64,000 bases of DNA from Alphaproteobacteria bacterium (GTDB lineage: Bacteria > Pseudomonadota > Alphaproteobacteria > UBA2966). The stretch is from assembly GCA_018650465.1 (NCBI GenBank), contig JABIFY010000022.1, positions 24,081 through 88,080 on the forward strand. Reading direction: 5' to 3'. The position numbers were made by a program, and so were the translations under genes. Below are positions 58,111-64,000 of this stretch, piece by piece. Under the pieces are notes generated by a model. The model was not told where the DNA came from. It saw only the letters and a program-made list of their open reading frames with translations, and did no database searches. Position 1 is the stretch's first letter. Every line of letters begins with the position of its first letter.

Positions 58111-59571
58111 ATGACAATGGCCTTTGCACAATTCACCCCGGCACTGCCGGAAATTATTCTCGCCGTCGCTGCGATGGTGCTGCTGATGTTCGGCGTTTTT
58201 CGTGGTGACGGCTCGACGCGTTCCGTCACCTGGATGGCCGTCCTGTCCCTGGTGATCGCCTGGTTTGCCCTGATGAGTGGCGACATGCCTGATGGTAGTG
58301 GGGGCAAAATTGTTGCCTTCAACGGTCTTTTTGTGAACGACGGCTTTGGTCTGTTCATGAAGACCCTGGTTCTGTTGGCATCGTCCCTGGCCCTGATCAT
58401 GTCACTGGGCTACATGCGCACCGAAAATATGGAGCGCTTTGAATTTCCGGTCCTGATTGTACTGGCGACGCTGGGTATGTTGGTGATGATTTCAGCCAAC
58501 GACCTGATGTCTCTGTATCTTGGTATCGAGCTTCAATCCCTCTCACTCTATATTGTGGCGGCCTTCAAGCGGGATTCAGAAAAGGCGACGGAAGCCGGTC
58601 TGAAATATTTCGTGCTCGGCGCCTTGTCTTCCGGCATGTTGCTCTATGGCGCATCGATGATCTACGGCTACGCCGGGTCTACCAATTTTGATGACCTGGC
58701 CAAAAGCTTCCATGGTGCAGAACACATCTCCGTTGGTCTGATTGTGGGCATGGTCTTCCTGTTTGCCGGTTTGGCCTTCAAGATTTCTGCTGTGCCTTTC
58801 CACATGTGGACACCAGATGTATACGAAGGTGCACCGACGCCCGTCACAGCGTTCTTTGCTGTTGCGCCAAAGGTTGCGGCCCTGGCATTATTGGCCCGTG
58901 TAATCATGTCGCCGTTTGGTGAACTGATCGATCAATGGCAGCAAATCATTGTCGTTCTCTCCATGGCGTCCATGGTGTTGGGTGCAGTCGCAGCTGTTGG
59001 TCAGCGCAATATCAAGCGTCTGATGGCTTATTCATCTATCGGCCATGTTGGTTTCGCCCTGGTCGGTCTGGCATCCGGTACAAACGAAGGCGTACGTGGT
59101 GTGCTGATTTATCTGATCATCTACCTGGTCATGAATGTGGGAACCTTCGCCGTGATCTTGTCCATGCGCGTCAAGGATACCATGGTCGAGAGCATCGATG
59201 ATCTGGCAGGCCTTGGACGTAACCAGCCCTTGCTGGCCATGGCCATGGCAATCTTCATGTTCTCCTTGGCCGGTATTCCGCCTATGGCCGGGTTCTTTGG
59301 CAAATTCTACGTCTTCATGGCAGCCATTAATTCGGGTCTGTATGCTTTGGCGATTGTTGGCGTGGTCGCCAGTGTTGTGGGTGCTTTTTACTATCTGCGC
59401 ATTATCAAGATCATGTATTTTGATGAGCCAGTGGAAGCTTTTGAAAAGCCATTGCGTACTGAGATGGGGGCCATCATGACGGTCGCCGGATTGTTTACAT
59501 TGTTCTTCTTTGTCTTGCCGGCCCCGTTCCTGGCAGCAGCACAATCAGCGGCGCAGGCCCTGTTGCCATGA
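58111..59571 (+). CDS. nuoN: NADH-quinone oxidoreductase subunit N
   Basis: A 486-residue antiporter-like subunit. Seen: [59 protein letters not shown] and [16 protein letters not shown]. Last subunit of the operon; its stop overlaps birA by four bases. Confidence 0.97.
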   Translation: MTMAFAQFTPALPEIILAVAAMVLLMFGVFRGDGSTRSVTWMAVLSLVIAWFALMSGDMPDGSGGKIVAFNGLFVNDGFGLFMKTLVLLASSLALIMSLGYMRTENMERFEFPVLIVLATLGMLVMISANDLMSLYLGIELQSLSLYIVAAFKRDSEKATEAGLKYFVLGALSSGMLLYGASMIYGYAGSTNFDDLAKSFHGAEHISVGLIVGMVFLFAGLAFKISAVPFHMWTPDVYEGAPTPVTAFFAVAPKVAALALLARVIMSPFGELIDQWQQIIVVLSMASMVLGAVAAVGQRNIKRLMAYSSIGHVGFALVGLASGTNEGVRGVLIYLIIYLVMNVGTFAVILSMRVKDTMVESIDDLAGLGRNQPLLAMAMAIFMFSLAGIPPMAGFFGKFYVFMAAINSGLYALAIVGVVASVVGAFYYLRIIKIMYFDEPVEAFEKPLRTEMGAIMTVAGLFTLFFFVLPAPFLAAAQSAAQALLP

Positions 59572-60362
59572 TCCAGAACCCGGTTGAGCGGGGGCCTGCA
59601 GAGCAAGCCCCACGCTTGGCGGACTTTTTTGATCTGGTGACGCTGGATGTTACCGACAGCACCAATAGATACGCGCGTGAACTCGCCATGGATGGTGCCG
59701 TTGAAGGCACACTTGTTTGGGCGAGATCCCAGGGTGCGGGCCGCGGACGCCGTGGCCGCGACTGGGCCTCACCACCCGGCAACATGTATGCATCTTTAAT
59801 TTTGCGACCTGATTGTGCACCGGCAACCGCAGCACAAATTTCTTTTGTGACAGCCCTGGCCATTCGTGATGCTGTATCGGAGTTTCTGTCCGGCGACCAT
59901 ATTGCGCAACTAAAATGGCCCAATGATGTTCTCGTCGGAAGTAATAAAATTGCCGGTATCCTGCTGGAATCACAATTGCTAAAAGGCAGTGAACTTGACT
60001 GGCTGGTGGTTGGCACCGGTGTAAATATTCAATCTTACCCTGATAATGTTGAGCGCCCGGCGACATCTTTGCGTGCCCTGGATAGTGCTGTTGATGTCGC
60101 TCGATTTGTCGAATCATATGCCGCTCATATGTTGATCTGGTATGGAACCTGGCAGCATATGGGATTTGCACCTGTGCGCCGTGCCTGGCTCGAACATGCC
60201 TGGGGGCAGGGTGGTCCGGTTGAGGTGCGCCTGGGAACTGAGGTATTTCAGGGCGTGTTTGAAGATCTGGATGAAACTGGTGCGCTCGTCGTCGGTACCG
60301 CGAAAGAAACACGACTGGTTTCAGCCGGTGACGTCTTTCCCTTGACCGGGGAGGACGGCTGA
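59568..60362 (+). CDS. birA: Biotin-protein ligase
   Basis: A 264-residue enzyme that activates biotin with ATP and attaches it to biotin carboxyl carrier proteins. Seen: [13 protein letters not shown], the biotinyl-AMP loop [26 protein letters not shown], and [21 protein letters not shown]. There is no N-terminal helix-turn-helix, so it is not a repressor. It is translationally coupled to nuoN and precedes coaX by two bases. Confidence 0.95.
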   Translation: MIQNPVERGPAEQAPRLADFFDLVTLDVTDSTNRYARELAMDGAVEGTLVWARSQGAGRGRRGRDWASPPGNMYASLILRPDCAPATAAQISFVTALAIRDAVSEFLSGDHIAQLKWPNDVLVGSNKIAGILLESQLLKGSELDWLVVGTGVNIQSYPDNVERPATSLRALDSAVDVARFVESYAAHMLIWYGTWQHMGFAPVRRAWLEHAWGQGGPVEVRLGTEVFQGVFEDLDETGALVVGTAKETRLVSAGDVFPLTGEDG

Positions 60363-60363
60363 T

Positions 60364-61155
60364 ATGCTGTTGGCCATAGATGTCGGGAATACCAACGTTG
60401 TCTTTGCGTTATACAAGGACGGTGAGCTGCAATGCCAGTGGCGCGCTGCCACCCAGGCACCCAGGACGGCGGATGAATACGCCGTTTGGCTGACACAATT
60501 AATGGCCCTGAAGAACATCTCTGCCACCGACATTACCGATGCCATTATCGCCACCGTGGTCCCGCGTGCCCTGTTTGATTTGCGGACCCTGTGCCGGACC
60601 TATTTCGATATTGATCCGGTCGTTGTGGGCGAGAGCGCGGAGCTGGGCATTGGCGTCTTGATCGACAAGCCGGAAGATGTCGGCGCTGATCGTCTCGTCA
60701 ATGCTGTTGCTGCTCATATGACCTATGACGGGCCTTTGATTATTCTGGATTTTGGCACGGCGACAACTTTTGATGTGGTGGATGGAGACGGCAATTATCG
60801 TGGTGGTGTGATTTCGCCGGGCATTAATTTGTCTCTGGAAGCACTGCATATGGCGGCTGCAAAATTACCCCACATCGCCGTGGCACGACCCGAACACGCC
60901 ATTGGCCGGGGTACGACAGAAGCCATGCAGTCTGGCGTTTATTGGGGCTATATTGGTCTTATTGAAGGGCTGGTCAAACGCATCTCTGATGAGCTAAAAA
61001 GCGAAACGGGTGATCCGCGGGAAGCAACAGTGGTTAGCACCGGTGGACTTGCCCCCTTGTTTGCGACCGGAACCGACATAATTCAACACATTGATCCTGA
61101 CCTCACGATGCGGGGTTTGGTGGAAATTCATCGGCGTAGCCGACAAATCTCATAA
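60364..61155 (+). CDS. coaX: Type III pantothenate kinase
   Basis: A 263-residue kinase that makes phosphopantothenate, the first step of CoA synthesis. Seen: LLAIDVGNTNVVFALYKDGE, EDVGADRLVNAVAAH, ILDFGTATTFDVVDGDGNYRGGVISPGI. The last six codons and the stop lie in the first unit of a 24-base tandem repeat. Confidence 0.95.
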   Translation: MLLAIDVGNTNVVFALYKDGELQCQWRAATQAPRTADEYAVWLTQLMALKNISATDITDAIIATVVPRALFDLRTLCRTYFDIDPVVVGESAELGIGVLIDKPEDVGADRLVNAVAAHMTYDGPLIILDFGTATTFDVVDGDGNYRGGVISPGINLSLEALHMAAAKLPHIAVARPEHAIGRGTTEAMQSGVYWGYIGLIEGLVKRISDELKSETGDPREATVVSTGGLAPLFATGTDIIQHIDPDLTMRGLVEIHRRSRQIS

Positions 61156-61202
61156 TGGCGTAGCCGACAAATCTCATAATGGCGCAGCCGAAAAATCTGA
61201 CC
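61133..61202 (+). repeat. 24-bp tandem repeat at the 3' end of coaX
   Basis: Two exact 24-base units (61133-61156, 61157-61180), each beginning GGCGTAGCCGACAAATCTC, plus a degenerate third (61181-61202). The stop of coaX is in unit one, so the later units are non-coding spacer before the RNase J gene. Confidence 0.92.
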
Positions 61203-61215
61203 AGAAGGCCTTAAA

Positions 61216-62886
61216 TTGACTGACGAACTTCTCTTTGTCGCGCTGGGTGGCGCAGGCGAAATCGGCATGAATATGTCGCTTTATTGTTGTAACGGCAAAT
61301 GGCTGGCTGTCGACTGCGGCCTGACCTTTGCAGATGATACCTTGCCGGGTATCGACCTGTTGTTCCCTGATCCAACTTTCATCGAAGAACGACGCAAAGA
61401 CCTGGTCGGCCTTGTGTTGACCCATGCCCACGAAGACCACCTGGGTGCTGTGGCCCATCTTTGGACACGCCTGAACTGTCCGGTCTATGCCACGCCTTTC
61501 ACCATGTATCTGCTGAAGCGTAAGCTGAGTGAAGCCGGTCTGCTGGATCGTGTTCCCTTGCATGAAATTGAAGTCGGTGGGTCTGTCGATATCGATGAGT
61601 TTGGTGTCAATTACATTCAGGTCACCCATTCCATTCCCGAAGCCCATAGCCTGGCGATTGAAACGCCGCACGGTACTGTTGTGCATTCTGGCGACTGGAA
61701 ACTTGATCCCAACCCATTGGTTGGACCAACCACAGATACGGCAAAATTAAAGGCCTGGGGTGACAAGGGCGTGCGTGCGCTGATTTGTGATTCCACAAAT
61801 GCCCTTTCGCCAGGCCGGTCACAATCTGAATCAGAAGTCCTGAAAAGCCTGACCGAACTCATTGGCGAGCTGAAGGGCAGGGTGGTAGTCACGACCTTTG
61901 CCTCAAACATTGCCCGTATCGGCAGTGTGGCCGAAGCCGCCGCCGCAAATGGCCGCTCGCTTGTGGTTTCGGGACGGTCTCTGCATCGTAACATAGAAGC
62001 TGCCAAGGCCTGTGGTTACCTTCAGGACATGCCGGCCCATCTGGATGAAAACGAAGCCGGATATTTGCCAGGCGAAAATACGGTAATCTTGTGTACAGGT
62101 TGCCAGGGTGAGCCGCGCGGTGCCATGTCCCGGATTGCCATGCACGAACATCGCCACATCCATTTGAAGGCAAGCGATACGGTGATCTTTTCTTCCAAAA
62201 TTATCCCAGGCAATGAAAAAATGATCGGCCTTGTGCAAAACCGCCTGGTCTATGACGGCATAAACGTCATTACCGAAAAGGACCGTTTCGTTCATGTGTC
62301 GGGCCATCCGGCACGGGATGAACTGAAGGAATATTATAGCCTGGTCCAGCCGCAGGTCGCTGTGCCCGTTCACGGCGAGGCGCGCCACTTAAGTCGTCAT
62401 TCAGACCTGGCCAAAGAACTGGGAATCGTGGAAGCCCCGGTGATCGAAAATGGCGATGTCTTGCGCCTGGCCCCTGGTCCTGTTGAAGTTGTCGACCATA
62501 TTGCCACGGGCCGTCTGGCCCTGGATGGCGGTCAGGTCAGTGCGACTGACAGTAAGACCTTGCAGTCCCGCAAACGTATGATGTTCAATGGCATCGCCTT
62601 TGTTGTTGTTGTTCTTGATGCCGAACTAAACTCCATCATGGAGCCGCGCGTGACCATTCGCGGTGTGCTTGATCATGCCGACAGTCTGGCCGAAGCGGAT
62701 TTGCACGATAAATCGGTTGAAGCCGCCGAACTGGGCCTGGACAACGTGAAGCCGGATCGATTCGATGACGACGGTGCTATTTTTGATGCAGTCTCACAAT
62801 CTGTACGCCGTGTGTTAAAAAAGGCATCAAACGGACGACGACCCGCAGTCGAGGTCGAAGTCGTTCGACTGAATAAAATCGCTTAA
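61216..62886 (+). CDS. rnj: Ribonuclease J
   Basis: A 556-residue metallo-beta-lactamase-fold exo/endoribonuclease that matures and degrades RNA. Seen: LTHAHEDHLGAVAHL (His70, His72, Asp74, His75 bind two zinc ions), beta-CASP region with LCTGCQGEPRGAMSRIA, and VHVSGHPARDELKEYYSLVQPQ. The start is TTG at 61216 after AAGG; no ATG fits the conserved N terminus ELLFVALGGAGEIGMNMSLY. Confidence 0.94.
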   Translation: MTDELLFVALGGAGEIGMNMSLYCCNGKWLAVDCGLTFADDTLPGIDLLFPDPTFIEERRKDLVGLVLTHAHEDHLGAVAHLWTRLNCPVYATPFTMYLLKRKLSEAGLLDRVPLHEIEVGGSVDIDEFGVNYIQVTHSIPEAHSLAIETPHGTVVHSGDWKLDPNPLVGPTTDTAKLKAWGDKGVRALICDSTNALSPGRSQSESEVLKSLTELIGELKGRVVVTTFASNIARIGSVAEAAAANGRSLVVSGRSLHRNIEAAKACGYLQDMPAHLDENEAGYLPGENTVILCTGCQGEPRGAMSRIAMHEHRHIHLKASDTVIFSSKIIPGNEKMIGLVQNRLVYDGINVITEKDRFVHVSGHPARDELKEYYSLVQPQVAVPVHGEARHLSRHSDLAKELGIVEAPVIENGDVLRLAPGPVEVVDHIATGRLALDGGQVSATDSKTLQSRKRMMFNGIAFVVVVLDAELNSIMEPRVTIRGVLDHADSLAEADLHDKSVEAAELGLDNVKPDRFDDDGAIFDAVSQSVRRVLKKASNGRRPAVEVEVVRLNKIA

Positions 62887-62901
62887 ACCGGAGAAAACAA
62901 G

Positions 62902-63306
62902 ATGATTGGTCGTTTGAACCACGTTGCCATAGCCGTCCCTGATCTGGCAGCTGCCGCCGCACAATATCGCGATGTACTGGGCGCCAAGGTGTCGCCCCCG
63001 CAGGACGAGCCAGACCACGGCGTCACCGTCGTGTTTGTGGAACTGCCGAATACCAAGATTGAGCTTCTGTATCCCTTGGGTGAAGGATCATCCATGCAAA
63101 CCTTCCTCGACCGCAATCCGGCAGGGGGCATGCACCATATCTGTTATGAAGTTGAAGATATTTTTGCCGCGCGGGACAAAATGAAAGCCGAAGGTGCTCG
63201 GGTCCTGGGCAGCGGCGAGCCGCGCAATGGGGCCCACGGCAAACCGGTTTTGTTTCTGCATCCCAAGGATTTTTGCGGTACCCTCGTGGAACTGGAACAA
63301 GCGTAA
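62902..63306 (+). CDS. mce: Methylmalonyl-CoA epimerase
   Basis: A 134-residue vicinal-oxygen-chelate enzyme that interconverts the epimers of methylmalonyl-CoA in propionate metabolism. Seen: GRLNHVAIAVPDLAAAAAQYRDVLG (metal His7), GGMHHICYEVEDI (His), and GTLVELEQ (Glu). The start has GGAGA eight bases upstream. It lies 15 bases after the RNase J gene. Confidence 0.94.
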   Translation: MIGRLNHVAIAVPDLAAAAAQYRDVLGAKVSPPQDEPDHGVTVVFVELPNTKIELLYPLGEGSSMQTFLDRNPAGGMHHICYEVEDIFAARDKMKAEGARVLGSGEPRNGAHGKPVLFLHPKDFCGTLVELEQA

Positions 63307-63318
63307 GGGGCGTCTGTC

Positions 63319-63558
63319 ATGGCATGGATCAGTATCTCTGCAATTTACTTTATCGTCTGGTGGCTGATGCTGTTTATGGTTCTGCCGTTCGGGGTTCGCA
63401 AGGTTGAAAATCCTGAACCTGGCCATGAACACGGTGCACCGGCAAATCCGATGCTTATCCGCAAAGCCATTGCCACGACACTCCTTGCAGCAATAGTCAC
63501 GGCAATCGTTGTGGCTTTGGTCAATGCCGGGGTATTTGATTTTCGCGGTCAGGTCTGA
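63319..63558 (+). CDS. DUF1467 family small membrane protein
   Basis: A 79-residue protein with two hydrophobic helices: WISISAIYFIVWWLMLFMVLPFGVR and ATTLLAAIVTAIVVALVNAG. The loop VENPEPGHEHGAPANPM is typical of the alphaproteobacterial DUF1467 family, which has no known function and usually follows mce. Confidence 0.9.
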   Translation: MAWISISAIYFIVWWLMLFMVLPFGVRKVENPEPGHEHGAPANPMLIRKAIATTLLAAIVTAIVVALVNAGVFDFRGQV

Positions 63559-63569
63559 CCCGAACAAGG

Positions 63570-64000
63570 TTACATAACCGTCGACGTGAATTTTTCCATC
63601 AAGTAGGGCCCGGACTTCACAGGTTCATATAACGGCGTCTCGCTTTGCGCGAGACACGATGGCAGACAAGTGATGTCGGCGTGCCAGTTGGGTTGGTGAA
63701 AAAAGGCAATGGATAAGCGCCTGGATTGCGCGCCTGCTTCCAGTGGTGGCGTCACCACCCGGTGTAGGGTTGAAACCCAGCGATCATTTGTCCAGCGTGC
63801 CATTAAATCCCCAATGTTGATAATGAAAGTGCCGGGGATGACGGGCGCGTTAATCCAGTCACCTGTTCGGGTTTGAACCTGCAAGCCGCCTGGTGTGTCA
63901 TGCGGCAAAAGAATTGTCAGACTGCCATAGTCGCTATGGGCACCGGCGCGCAACTGGCCTGCTGCTGGCGGGTTTTCCAGGGCCGGATAGTGATTGGCCC
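63570..64000 (-). CDS. 2-oxoglutarate/Fe(II) oxygenase, isopenicillin-N-synthase-like (partial)
   Basis: The minus-strand frame is open from the window edge; its N-terminal part is outside. Seen: QLRAGAHSDYGSLTILL with the first two iron ligands (His and Asp of HSD), GGLQVQ, TFIINIGDLMARWTNDRWVSTLHRVV with the distal His, and RRLSIAFFHQPN whose Arg and Ser bind 2-oxoglutarate. This is the C-terminal catalytic half of an IPNS/ACCO-like enzyme; substrate unknown. The in-frame TTG at 63953 is not the real start, because the family pattern continues upstream of it. Confidence 0.88.
   Translation of the reverse strand, partial: ANHYPALENPPAAGQLRAGAHSDYGSLTILLPHDTPGGLQVQTRTGDWINAPVIPGTFIINIGDLMARWTNDRWVSTLHRVVTPPLEAGAQSRRLSIAFFHQPNWHADITCLPSCLAQSETPLYEPVKSGPYLMEKFTSTVM

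Overview
This window is a chromosomal segment of an alphaproteobacterium. The strongest evidence is the uninterrupted block tig-clpP-clpX-lon-hupB, tRNA-Val, tRNA-Asp, nuoA to nuoN, birA-coaX-RNase J, methylmalonyl-CoA epimerase and a DUF1467 gene. This order is familiar from Rhodospirillales-type genomes. Other features that fit are a sigma-54-type glnB-glnA operon, a stand-alone Lrp ligand-binding domain gene, ParE with a Lys/Ala-rich N terminus, and moderate GC with frequent GTG and TTG starts. Genus and species cannot be read from the sequence. No prophage, insertion sequence, CRISPR array or rRNA was seen.

Layout. 1-7.7 kb, mostly minus strand: the N-terminal part of a cytochrome P450 cut by the window edge, a small Lrp/AsnC-type domain protein, an RhlE-like DEAD-box helicase with a repeat-rich tail, a plus-strand alpha/beta hydrolase, a lipoprotein, a glutathione S-transferase, a GNAT acetyltransferase and parE. 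7.9-15.7 kb, plus strand: an acyl-CoA thioesterase, a hybrid sensor kinase, then a coupled MFS-DMT-MFS transporter run ending in a TTC38-like TPR protein. 15.8-17.7 kb: glnB-glnA on the minus strand, with a recognisable -24/-12 promoter upstream. 18-22 kb: two aminotransferases flanking two tandemly duplicated short-chain dehydrogenases, the second with an altered C terminus. 22.1-22.8 kb: tRNA-His, a MerF-like protein and a GDCCVxC protein. 22.8-26.5 kb, minus strand: a small unknown gene, a ureohydrolase (agmatinase family) and a large MscS-type channel.

26.7-36.4 kb, mostly plus strand: a three-module ACP/acyl-AMP ligase/acyltransferase protein, a leucine-dehydrogenase-family enzyme, a lipoprotein (minus), an amidase, the NAD(P)HX repair enzyme nnrD, an AT-rich spacer, a small unknown gene, and a coiled-coil porin paired with a small lipoprotein. 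36.4-36.9 kb holds the remains of an RTX-like calcium-binding gene with in-frame stops. From 37 kb onward comes housekeeping: tRNA-Leu, the protein-folding and proteolysis cluster (trigger factor, ClpP, ClpX, Lon), HU, two tRNAs, and the complete fourteen-gene NADH dehydrogenase I operon. Biotin ligase, type III pantothenate kinase, RNase J, methylmalonyl-CoA epimerase and a small membrane protein follow. The window ends inside a 2-oxoglutarate/Fe(II) oxygenase-type gene on the minus strand.

No single locus stands out as a clear unknown system. The items most worth a second look are the ACP-ligase-acyltransferase fusion, the transporter/TTC38 cassette behind an orphan hybrid kinase, the MerF/GDCCVxC pair, the decayed RTX gene, the damaged SDR paralog, and several compact tandem repeats and strong hairpins between or inside genes.
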